Assembly: GCA_002688965.1 (NCBI GenBank)
Contig: NZEE01000036.1
Span: 4,978-12,708, forward strand
Direction: 5' to 3'
Length of the DNA stretch: 7,731 bases
From: an archaeon
Lineage (GTDB): Archaea > Aenigmatarchaeota > Aenigmatarchaeia > GW2011-AR5 > GCA-2688965
Shown piece by piece: positions 1-6,066 of the stretch. The notes below the pieces were generated by a model, which saw only the letters and a list, made by a program, of their open reading frames with translations, did not search any database and was not told where the DNA came from. How positions within the stretch are numbered: position 1 is the first letter of the stretch; each line of letters starts with the position of its first letter. A program made the translations under genes and the position numbers.

Positions 1-837
1 GGCAAAATAGATTTAATTACTGCATCATCCGGAGCAGCAGAAACGGCATTTAATACACAATCAAACACACATCAAAGCAAAATGCAATTAATGACCAACT
101 CAATGGAGAATCTTAAAATGATATTGGGCGGTGCTTTAGCTCCAGCTTTACAGGAAATTGCCGCAATACTAAGTGAAAATAGTGCCGAAATAGGTTTATT
201 ATTCGGTGCTTTAGGAACTTTGATAACCGGCGGAATATGGGTGGCGATTGCAACATTTAAAGGACTATATATAATTGGTGAATCATTGATTAACCTTTTT
301 GCTTGGATGGGTGAAAAAATAGTTAATATGATTGATTTGGCTTTTCTTCCTTTACAACTTATTTTTCACGCTTTAAGTGGAGATTGGGATGCTTTTGGTA
401 ATACGTTCAAACGGGTTTATGAAAACACTATTGAACCTATTATTGATGCTTTCACAGGTAGTATGGACGCTATTGGTGGGGTTGTTGAAAGTTTGGCAAA
501 TTTTCTAGTTGGAAATAGTGTGTGGACAGATATGTTGGATGAAATGGGGAAACAAAGTGAAAAGAAACTTCCAGAAATAGAGCAGAACTTTAAAGGTTTA
601 TCAAACGATATAGGCGGGGGTATTAGACAAATAAACCCTGCCATTGCTATGTCCGAAGGTTCAAATATGGGAATTAACAGAGTTATTTCCATAAATGCAC
701 CTTTGGTTAATATTGAGGGTTCAACAAATGAAGAAATTATTGACGAGGCTGTGGATAGAATCGAAAGAAGTTTGGAAAGCGTGATTATAGAGGACACATC
801 GCCAAATGCGCCAACTGATAGGATAAGGAGAAGATAG
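1..837 (+). CDS. Phage/viral tail tape measure protein, C-terminal part (5' end outside window)
   Basis: The reading frame is open from base 1 and ends at the TAG at 835-837, giving the last 278 residues of a longer protein. The beginning resembles the end of the core domain of TP901-type tape measure proteins: a Ser-Gly-Ala-rich stretch, then a segment reading roughly MENLKMILGGALAPALQEI, which in that family precedes the hydrophobic C-terminal half. Hydrophobic helices follow at about residues 80-145 of the visible part, as is usual for tape measures, which set tail length and line the tail lumen before DNA ejection. The C-terminus is polar and charged, with a short helical stretch ending in RIRRR. 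An internal ATG at 82 would give a 251-residue protein, but the frame is clearly coding upstream of it. It is the first gene of a tail module; a good Shine-Dalgarno for the next gene lies inside its last codons. Confidence 0.85.
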   Translation, partial: GKIDLITASSGAAETAFNTQSNTHQSKMQLMTNSMENLKMILGGALAPALQEIAAILSENSAEIGLLFGALGTLITGGIWVAIATFKGLYIIGESLINLFAWMGEKIVNMIDLAFLPLQLIFHALSGDWDAFGNTFKRVYENTIEPIIDAFTGSMDAIGGVVESLANFLVGNSVWTDMLDEMGKQSEKKLPEIEQNFKGLSNDIGGGIRQINPAIAMSEGSNMGINRVISINAPLVNIEGSTNEEIIDEAVDRIERSLESVIIEDTSPNAPTDRIRRR

Positions 838-839
838 AA

Positions 840-2048
840 ATGGTTTTTTTGACCGAATCAGTAAGAAATTTAGAGAATGAATCAGTAATTTTTGAAGATG
901 GACCTCCATTGGAACATATAAGTTATAAAATAGATACCACGGCACAGGATTGGACAAATGTAAAAAATATTGAGTTTACTTTAACAGAGGCACGAACCGT
1001 GGTTGTTGCATATTTGGCGTATGTTGGTGCTGGAAGTGGGCTTGTTTGTGGTGGCAGTGTTAGAATGTTACTTGACAGTGTGCCTGTCAGTGTTTCACAT
1101 TCTTATTCAACAAGTGGACAAGTGGATAAAGTTATGTATATGGCATTTAAACTTGCGGCAGGAACTTATGATTTGGATTGGGAAGCATCTATTTGGAGAG
1201 TAACCGGAACCGATGCAGGTAATAGAGTGGGGGTTCATTCAATTAGAATTGGTGCTCTTGATTATGAAGATGCCACCCAACTTTCAAATGATAGCGGAAA
1301 TGTTAATTGCGCAGATTCTTCCGATACAACGGTTTTAACAGAATCCATAACTGTTCCGGCAACAAGAACAACTGTTATGGGTGATATTCGTAAATATACA
1401 TACACTATTGATGTATGTGTTGAAAAAGAAGATGATAGGGAAGTTACTTTTACGGATGTTGATGATTCTGATTCGGTTTGGAACGCAAAGGTATTTTTGG
1501 ATGATGTGCAAATTGATTGGTATGATTCATCCGACACATTGCACACAGGAACAAATCCAACTTATGGGAAAGGTTCTTCGGGCAAAATAATAATTCCTTT
1601 AACTGCGGGTGCAAGTCATACATTGAAAATAAAAATCTATAACGGAAGCGGAGCAGATGATAATGGACGGGTTTATTTACAAGCTTATGTTAATCCGTGG
1701 TTTCTTGGAAATGAAAATGAAACCGATTTTTATAGTGAACCTGTGAATTTTAGTTTTTTACAGGGCTCCACAATATACCTTATCACCGAAGATGTATGGG
1801 GCACAGGACGAGGAACAATAGGAGGTAGTGATGGATATTTGGATGTTTCTCACACTAAAACAATTTATATTGGGGCTCCAAGAGCCATCACTTCCTATGT
1901 TGAATCAGATGATTATTATTCCGTTTCCACAGGTGCCAATAGATTAACAACATCTTTCACTTTAAATTATTATGACCCTGCATCCTCGATTTTAAGATGC
2001 TGTGGATTTACAGGTGGCATTTCAATTATCGGTGTTGATGTAAGATAA
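840..2048 (+). CDS. Beta-rich tail protein with two related beta domains (putative tail-tip or adsorption protein)
   Basis: This 402-residue protein starts at an ATG 2 nt after the tape measure stop, with AAGGAG at 825-830 as Shine-Dalgarno. I do not recognise a named family. It is rich in beta-strand-forming residues and has no membrane segment. Two regions share a pattern: residues about 74-140 (VRMLLDSV, then LAAGTYDLDW, then a GNRVGVHSIRI stretch) and about 216-289 (AKVFLDDV, then LTAGASHTLKIKI, then an NGRVYLQAYV stretch). This looks like a diverged duplicated beta-sandwich. A third region, 296-402, carries TEDVWGT at 316-322, a heptapeptide also present in the fibre encoded at 2837. Its position directly after the tape measure fits a distal-tail, tail-tip or receptor-binding role, which is inferred from gene order. 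Its TAA stop overlaps the next frame in an ATAA arrangement, so read-on into that frame by a -1 shift is formally possible. Confidence 0.75.
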   Translation: MVFLTESVRNLENESVIFEDGPPLEHISYKIDTTAQDWTNVKNIEFTLTEARTVVVAYLAYVGAGSGLVCGGSVRMLLDSVPVSVSHSYSTSGQVDKVMYMAFKLAAGTYDLDWEASIWRVTGTDAGNRVGVHSIRIGALDYEDATQLSNDSGNVNCADSSDTTVLTESITVPATRTTVMGDIRKYTYTIDVCVEKEDDREVTFTDVDDSDSVWNAKVFLDDVQIDWYDSSDTLHTGTNPTYGKGSSGKIIIPLTAGASHTLKIKIYNGSGADDNGRVYLQAYVNPWFLGNENETDFYSEPVNFSFLQGSTIYLITEDVWGTGRGTIGGSDGYLDVSHTKTIYIGAPRAITSYVESDDYYSVSTGANRLTTSFTLNYYDPASSILRCCGFTGGISIIGVDVR

Positions 2049-2401
2049 CAGTAACACTTAACGGAAACACGCTTGACGAAAAAAGAATAACCATTACCTA
2101 TAAATCAATTTTTAAGGAGAAAGATTCTTTTAATTCAGGTTCTTATGCAAAGAAACATAAAAGTTATGGTGTTATAAGAGAATGGGAAATTGTATGCCAA
2201 GAATACGGAACCGAATGGAGTGGAAGTTTATTAGAATCTTTCCAAACACTTTCAGGAGCCGGAACACAAATAACTTTGTTAATGACAGAGCCACCACACG
2301 ATATAAGCGAAACTGTGATAATATCAAAAATCACAAACACAATATCCAATAAATATGCCAATAGAAAAACATATACTTTAAAATTGGAGGAAATAATTTA
2401 A
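2045..2401 (+). CDS. Small tail protein with no canonical start codon (ATA start, or -1 extension of the upstream gene)
   Basis: A frame free of stops runs from just after the TGA at 2036-2038 to the TAA at 2399-2401. It fills what would otherwise be a 352-nt gap. The translation is clearly protein-like and paralogous to the next gene: from its residue 27, DSFNSGSYAKK aligns with DSWVSNSYAKK, followed by matching YG, E, C, E, T and W positions. No ATG, GTG or TTG occurs before the ATG at about residue 80, so the conserved part cannot start conventionally. The best candidate is ATA at 2045-2047, giving (M)TVTLNGNTLDEK, 118 residues. It overlaps the upstream TAA as ATAA, exactly where an ATGA start-stop overlap would be expected. 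Alternatives are a -1 ribosomal frameshift making a fusion of about 520 residues, a point mutation that destroyed the start, or a sequencing error. The end overlaps the next ATG as TAATG. It is probably a virion tail component, inferred from context. Confidence 0.7.
   Translation: MTVTLNGNTLDEKRITITYKSIFKEKDSFNSGSYAKKHKSYGVIREWEIVCQEYGTEWSGSLLESFQTLSGAGTQITLLMTEPPHDISETVIISKITNTISNKYANRKTYTLKLEEII
2386..2390 (+). promoter_or_regulatory. Strong Shine-Dalgarno deciding the start at 2401
   Basis: GGAGG lies 10 nt before the ATG at 2401, inside the last codons of the start-less gene upstream. It supports the 2401 start over the in-frame ATG at 2461, which has no comparable site, and implies translational coupling of the paralogous pair. 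Confidence 0.7.
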
Positions 2402-2793
2402 TGGTTCTTTTTCCTTTAACTTTTCCTATTATGTGGTCAGGTATCGCAGGAATAGGGCAAATGAGGTTAAAAAATTTAAAAAATGTTTCTGATGCAATTA
2501 AATCATCGAGTGATTCTTGGGTATCTAATAGTTACGCAAAAAAATATATGGTTTATGGTGATGTGGAAACTTTTGAGTTGGAATGTTTTGAGGAAGATAC
2601 TGCTTGGGATGACAGTGTTCCAAAAAGAATAAAGACATCTATGGAAGCAGGTGAAGCGGTAAGGCTTTTGCTTTATGAACCTGTTAGGGCTCTTGATATA
2701 CAAGTTTTTATTATTAAATTAAAAGTATCATATGAGAAAGGAACCCCTAATTTTAGGAGATATTGGATAACGGTAAGAGAGGAAATGGCTTGA
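2401..2793 (+). CDS. Small tail protein, tandem paralogue of the preceding gene
   Basis: This 130-residue protein begins at an ATG that overlaps the previous stop (TAATG). Residues 38-128 align almost without gaps to residues 27-116 of the gene before it. In the first 32 aligned positions I count 15 identities (including SYAKK, YG and the spaced E, C, E, T, W), with weaker similarity and the same spacing to the shared C-terminal EE. The N-terminal 37 residues are unrelated and hydrophobic (VLFPLTFPIMW), possibly a strand or plug rather than a membrane helix. The alternation of polar and hydrophobic residues suggests a beta-rich fold. Genes of this size between tape measure and fibre in siphoviruses often encode distal-tail or tail-tip components, so that role is inferred. 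No family name is assigned. The protein is intact, unlike its paralogue, whose start is missing. Confidence 0.75.
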   Translation: MVLFPLTFPIMWSGIAGIGQMRLKNLKNVSDAIKSSSDSWVSNSYAKKYMVYGDVETFELECFEEDTAWDDSVPKRIKTSMEAGEAVRLLLYEPVRALDIQVFIIKLKVSYEKGTPNFRRYWITVREEMA

Positions 2794-2836
2794 TTGTGTT
2801 AATAAAGACATTAAATATATTGGAGAATAGATATTA

Positions 2837-4714
2837 ATGGCAGATACTATACAGCACACAGCGGCTGACCAAGCTGATGGTCAAACCACTTTGGTTGAGT
2901 ATGAAGCAACAGCGCATCACACTATTGTTTGGGACGATTCTGGAGGACATACTCATTCCGGAACAGGCAGCACCGGCAAACCAATAACAGGTATTGGGGC
3001 TGCAACTATGAGCGGGGATATTGCTGGTGGGGAAAACAATATATCTAATATTACATTATACGGTATTCATAATATTGGAACCGGTGATTATGATGTCCAA
3101 CTTAAAAGTAATCAAACTTTAACATCAAACAGAATATTATTTTTAAATGTTGGTGATGCTTCAAGAACTTTAACGATAGGTGGTAATGTTAATTTTGGTA
3201 ATGCTTGGACAACTTCAGGAGCTTATGGAACAACTATAACGATTACAGGAACTACCAATATTACTTTTCCGACCAGCGGAACTTTGGCGTCTTTGGCTGG
3301 AACTGAAACTTTAACAAATAAAACTTTAGGTGCGACAAGTTTTTCAGGCAATGTTTCTTTAGGAGATAACACTATTACCGATGTGGCAGGGATTGATTTT
3401 GAGGTAGGTAGTGGAGATGGATTTATAAGCACAAGCACAACCGCAAATGAGGCATTAATTGTGCGGTGTAGAGATGTTGATGGTTCTGCTTGGGTTCAAG
3501 CTATAAATCTAAAACCACATAATAGTCCGACCTTTACTTTAGGAAGCACAGGGTTTGCCACACAAACTATTGCTGGAACTTGGGCTACTTCATCATTTTC
3601 ACTTGGTGCGACCACGTTTAGTGGTACAGTTAATGTGCAAACTTTAGATAATCTAAATTATATTTACAGTGGAACTACCACAAGACTTGCTGTATGGAGT
3701 AACCATGCAAACGATTATTTGGCTTTTCGTTCTTCAAGAACAGCAGCAAATGCAGGTTCAGCTTTCGTTTTTGAATCCTTTAATGGAGCTGATAGTTTAA
3801 CTCATCGATTACACATAACGGGAGGTGTTAATACAGCAGTTATGACTATGTCTAACATGAATTTTATACCTTCATCTAATAACACTTTGACGATTGGTGT
3901 TGATACTGGTGATAGGTTTGCTGGTGGTTATTTTGTTGATTTGAAGGGAAAAACTGTAACTACAGGGAAAATACTTGAAGAAGAAATTCCTCCAAAACTT
4001 GGAGAAACATTTGATGATGGCGATGTTGTTTGTCTCGATAATGAGAGCATAACTTTCACTAAATGCACTCAGATAGGCGATGAATTTATTCTTGGTGTCG
4101 TTTACGCCAAACCTATTACTGGAATATCAGGAACACAAGAAGTCACTAAATGGCACATGGTTAATGAAGTCATAAGTAATATTACAATATTCAAGAATAG
4201 ACAGGTTCCAGTCACTCATACAGTTTGGGTGGAAAAAAATCTAACTCTAGCTGATGGAACAATTATTCAAACTAAAACTGAAGAAACTAGAACTAATGTT
4301 ACGGTTGTTCAGGTTGAAAGAGAAGTTACTTTACTTGATGGGTCTGTTATGACTGCTCTTGTTAATGAAACTCAAATTATGACTATGACTGAGAAATACA
4401 CTGAATATAATGTTGTTTATGGGATGGTGAACCGTTCCTACACTGTAACTGAAGATGTTTGGGGAACTATTGGAACTGAAAATATCCTTGTTTTTGCAGG
4501 AGTATCCCAAGTCAAAGTATGTCAGCCAGTGAGTAGAGGCGATATATTAATTGCAGGAAACAGTGGATGTGCTGTCTCAGCCGATTCTCTATTTGGGAGT
4601 AAAAGTGTAGATGGAATAACTGTTCCAAATAAATTAATGGCAAGAGATAGAACTTTTGGTATAGCAGCAGAAGATAGTTCTGATGGGATGGTTACAGCTC
4701 TTATTAGATATTAG
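2837..4714 (+). CDS. Tail fibre / receptor-binding protein with split C-terminal domain
   Basis: This 625-residue protein starts at an ATG 11 nt after GGAG (2822-2825). The N-terminus contains GGHTHSGTGS (HTH at residues 38-40), a type of motif common in phage fibres and, in known trimeric fibres, able to bind metal. Residues about 60-360 are low-complexity Thr/Ser/Gly/Asn-rich sequence typical of fibre shafts. They include ETLTNKTLGATSFSG and a second LGATTFSG (164 and 256), with NITFPTSGTLASL before the first. From about residue 375 comes a different domain: GDVVCLD (395-401), GVVYAKP (420-426), then after an insertion VKVCQPVSRGDILIAG (from 559) and FGIAAEDSSDG near the end. The GDVV...GVV...VKV...GD(I/L)L order is seen at the C-terminus of many viral and surface proteins. 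The insertion (about 435-549) is Thr/Val-rich with a 28-residue tandem repeat. The role, host recognition at the tail tip, is inferred from composition and position. Confidence 0.8.
   Translation: MADTIQHTAADQADGQTTLVEYEATAHHTIVWDDSGGHTHSGTGSTGKPITGIGAATMSGDIAGGENNISNITLYGIHNIGTGDYDVQLKSNQTLTSNRILFLNVGDASRTLTIGGNVNFGNAWTTSGAYGTTITITGTTNITFPTSGTLASLAGTETLTNKTLGATSFSGNVSLGDNTITDVAGIDFEVGSGDGFISTSTTANEALIVRCRDVDGSAWVQAINLKPHNSPTFTLGSTGFATQTIAGTWATSSFSLGATTFSGTVNVQTLDNLNYIYSGTTTRLAVWSNHANDYLAFRSSRTAANAGSAFVFESFNGADSLTHRLHITGGVNTAVMTMSNMNFIPSSNNTLTIGVDTGDRFAGGYFVDLKGKTVTTGKILEEEIPPKLGETFDDGDVVCLDNESITFTKCTQIGDEFILGVVYAKPITGISGTQEVTKWHMVNEVISNITIFKNRQVPVTHTVWVEKNLTLADGTIIQTKTEETRTNVTVVQVEREVTLLDGSVMTALVNETQIMTMTEKYTEYNVVYGMVNRSYTVTEDVWGTIGTENILVFAGVSQVKVCQPVSRGDILIAGNSGCAVSADSLFGSKSVDGITVPNKLMARDRTFGIAAEDSSDGMVTALIRY
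4223..4390 (+). repeat. Tandem 28-residue repeat inside the fibre
   Basis: Two contiguous units (4223-4306 and 4307-4390, residues 463-490 and 491-518) align without gaps: VWVEKNLTLADG with VQVEREVTLLDG, then E-T at the same offset in both. I count 9 identities in 28 plus many conservative pairs. The DNA is clearly diverged, so this is an old protein-level duplication, probably of a beta-hairpin. It sits inside an insertion that splits the C-terminal fibre domain. Confidence 0.6.
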
Positions 4715-4717
4715 GGG

Positions 4718-5613
4718 ATGGATAGAATTTTAAAAAAAAACGACAAAAAAAATCTGAATATTCAATTTATCCATTCTTCTTTTTGGCTTTAATATTCTCT
4801 ATTAGTGCTTTCAGTAATTATCATTTAGCAAGAGCTAATCCTGATGGTTTAGGTAATCTGGATTCTGGTCTCACTTTTGTAGTTAATGATGGGCCAGCTT
4901 TATCGACAAGTATAACGGATGATTTTGGCATTGTGTCTATGGGGTCTGGTAGATTATATCTATCTCATTTATCTGGAATTTGGCAATTTCAAGGAGAAGG
5001 AGGTTCTGTTATTGTTACTCAATTAGGGAGTGTGAGTAATGATTATGTGACCAAGATGGATATTTCAGCTACTACTGGAACTTGGAGTAATACCACATTA
5101 TACTGGCCTTCTGCTTTGAATTATCCATCATCTATAGAATTTTTGAAAGGAGGTGGTTCTACTATTGTTGAAGAAGATGCGTATTTTAGGTCTCTTACTG
5201 ATTTTCAATCTTATAAAGGTGGGCCAGCTATTTATCTTTCTTCGACAGATAATTATATTATAGCTAAAGACCAACATTCAAGTATGATTCAACTTGCTAT
5301 TGAATTTTTGCCATCAAGTAGTGGAGGAGGTGGAGGTGGTGGTGGTGGTGGATTTGTTAGTTCTAAATCTAGCACAACATCTGTGTCTCCTGTAATATCT
5401 GGTGCTGCATCAGTAGTTACCACAGAAGTTCCAGAAATCACTAAATTTGCACCATTAATAATTATTTTTGGGATTATAGGTGCAACAGGTTATTCGTTAT
5501 ACCATAAACAAATAAAATCCAGAACCAAAAATGTAAAACAAGGATTCGATAAACGGTTAAAATCTCCAAGTGCTGATATGAAAAAACAATTTAAGAAGAG
5601 GTTTAGAAGATGA
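4718..5613 (+). CDS. Secreted, C-terminally membrane-anchored protein; needs a -1 frameshift near its start
   Basis: The stop-free frame (4726-5613) has no ATG or GTG near its start. An ATG at 4718, 3 nt after the fibre stop, opens the other frame: MDRILKK, then an A run (4732-4740). A -1 shift there yields MDRILKKKRQKKSEYS, then a hydrophobic core (PFFFLALIFSISAF) and an ARA/NP cleavage-like site near residue 40: a complete signal peptide on a 298-residue protein. Without the shift translation stops at 4792 after 24 residues. The mature part is a beta-rich ectodomain of about 160 residues, ten consecutive glycines (codons 5323-5352), a Ser/Thr/Val-rich stalk, one membrane helix (about 244-262) and a 35-residue cytoplasmic tail with 15 Lys/Arg. 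This type I topology is common in archaeal surface proteins. A TTG at 4783 is the only in-frame canonical alternative, but it cuts through the signal peptide. Function unknown; surface masking or exclusion of other viruses is speculation. Confidence 0.7.
4729..4753 (+). other. Candidate -1 slippage region (three in-phase heptamers in A-rich DNA)
   Basis: Read in the phase set by the ATG at 4718, this stretch contains T TTA AAA (4729-4735), A AAA AAC (4735-4741) and A AAA AAT (4747-4753), all fitting the X XXY YYZ pattern for -1 ribosomal slippage. It also contains runs of nine and eight A that could slip during transcription. I see no convincing downstream stem-loop or pseudoknot. An assembly error of one missing A in the nine-A run would give the same picture. 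Confidence 0.5.
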
Positions 5614-5810
5614 TTTTCAATAATTGGGGTTCTAAGCTACTTTATGTTTTTTTCACAGGATTATGGCTTACTGCTATGCCATTGATTCCTTTAACCAGTT
5701 CCGATAATTTACTGATTGCTAATTTGAGTAAGGGCTTTTTTATAGCTATTACAGCTTCTGTCACTACATTATTTGTAGTGTTTCTGGTTAGACGGAGAAG
5801 TCATAAATGA
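5610..5810 (+). CDS. Small protein with two membrane segments (holin-like size; function unknown)
   Basis: This 66-residue protein has its ATG overlapping the preceding stop (ATGA at 5610-5613), with GAGGT at 5598-5602 as Shine-Dalgarno 7 nt upstream. Two hydrophobic segments are visible: residues about 9-28 (KLLYVFFTGLWLTAMPLIPL) and about 42-60, followed by a basic RRRSHK C-terminus. The positive tail suggests the C-terminus is inside, which with two helices puts the N-terminus inside as well. Size and layout resemble small holins, but no sequence family is recognised and no endolysin is visible nearby. The overlap with the anchored surface protein argues that the two are made together and may act at the same membrane. 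Confidence 0.7.
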   Translation: MIFNNWGSKLLYVFFTGLWLTAMPLIPLTSSDNLLIANLSKGFFIAITASVTTLFVVFLVRRRSHK

Positions 5811-5832
5811 TTTACAAAATGGAGTAAATAAT

Positions 5833-5880
5833 TCATCATAAAACATATATAATAAGACTTGATAAGCCAAAGTATGATGA
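5833..5880. promoter_or_regulatory. Operator-like 8-bp inverted repeat flanking the TATA box
   Basis: TCATCATA at 5833-5840 is the exact reverse complement of TATGATGA at 5873-5880. The half-sites are 40 bp apart centre to centre, close to four helical turns, and enclose the TATA-like box and the predicted start site. The DNA-binding ribbon-helix-helix gene follows directly, so autoregulation by binding both half-sites is the simplest reading. The pairing could also be chance in this AT-rich context. Confidence 0.45.
5840..5854 (+). promoter_or_regulatory. Archaeal-type TATA box with A-rich BRE-like flank
   Basis: TATATAATA at 5846-5854 is preceded by AAAAC (5840-5844), resembling a BRE-TATA arrangement. 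Transcription starting the usual 22-27 nt downstream of the box centre would begin at about 5872-5877, only 7-12 nt before the ATG at 5884, which has no Shine-Dalgarno. This is the expected layout for a leaderless or near-leaderless archaeal mRNA. It is the first real gap between coding regions downstream of the fibre. In AT-rich DNA chance matches are common. Confidence 0.55.
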
Positions 5881-5883
5881 TAT

Positions 5884-6045
5884 ATGGTGAATCAAGAACC
5901 TAAATTAAAAGTTACTATTACGTTGCCTCAATATATTGATGCCAAATTACAAGAACTGATGAAACTTGAAGATAGAAGTAAATCTTATTTAATTTCTAAC
6001 ATTCTGAAAGATTTTTTTAAAGAAACGGATGAAAGAAAAAATTAG
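5884..6045 (+). CDS. Ribbon-helix-helix (Arc/MetJ/CopG-type) transcriptional regulator, 53 residues
   Basis: ATG at 5884 opens a 53-codon frame ending at TAG 6043-6045. The product shows the full ribbon-helix-helix layout: a strand KLKVTITLPQ (residues 7-16) whose alternate side chains K, T, T would enter the major groove, helix A (about 17-29, YIDAKLQELMKLE), a DRSKS turn, and helix B (about 33-46, SYLISNILKDFF). Such proteins dimerise through the strand and bind short repeated operators, usually near their own promoter; a matching inverted repeat lies just upstream. An upstream ATG at 5874 is in another frame and soon stops; GTG at 5887 would shorten it by one residue. It is the first gene of the downstream operon and 21 nt before the next start. 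It could alternatively be an antitoxin-type regulator, but no toxin-like partner is evident. Confidence 0.8.
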   Translation: MVNQEPKLKVTITLPQYIDAKLQELMKLEDRSKSYLISNILKDFFKETDERKN

Positions 6046-6066
6046 GTGCTGAAAGAGGTAAATAAA

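Noticed and set aside
1262..1546. Minus-strand open frame opposite the 402-residue tail protein (similar ones at 417-797, 2503-2703 and 3223-3438)
   Set aside because: Ser/Val/Ile-rich antisense translations of clearly coding + strand genes, with no ribosome sites or promoters.
2811..2821. TTAAATATATT as a promoter for the fibre gene
   Set aside because: The predicted start of transcription would fall at or just inside the start codon and make the good GGAG site useless. Probably chance AT-rich sequence.
5323..5352. GGN run as a microsatellite or CRISPR-like repeat
   Set aside because: It encodes ten consecutive glycines in frame as a linker with mixed GGA/GGT codons; no spacer structure.
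4783..5613. TTG start for the anchored surface protein
   Set aside because: It has no Shine-Dalgarno and begins inside the hydrophobic core of the signal peptide, discarding the basic n-region encoded just upstream.
5811..5845. Terminator between the 66-residue membrane protein gene and the regulator
   Set aside because: No T tract and no stable hairpin is visible there.
6046..6066. GTG start adding seven residues to the two-helix membrane protein
   Set aside because: ATG 6067 has AGAGG at a good distance; starting at GTG would place that site inside the gene.
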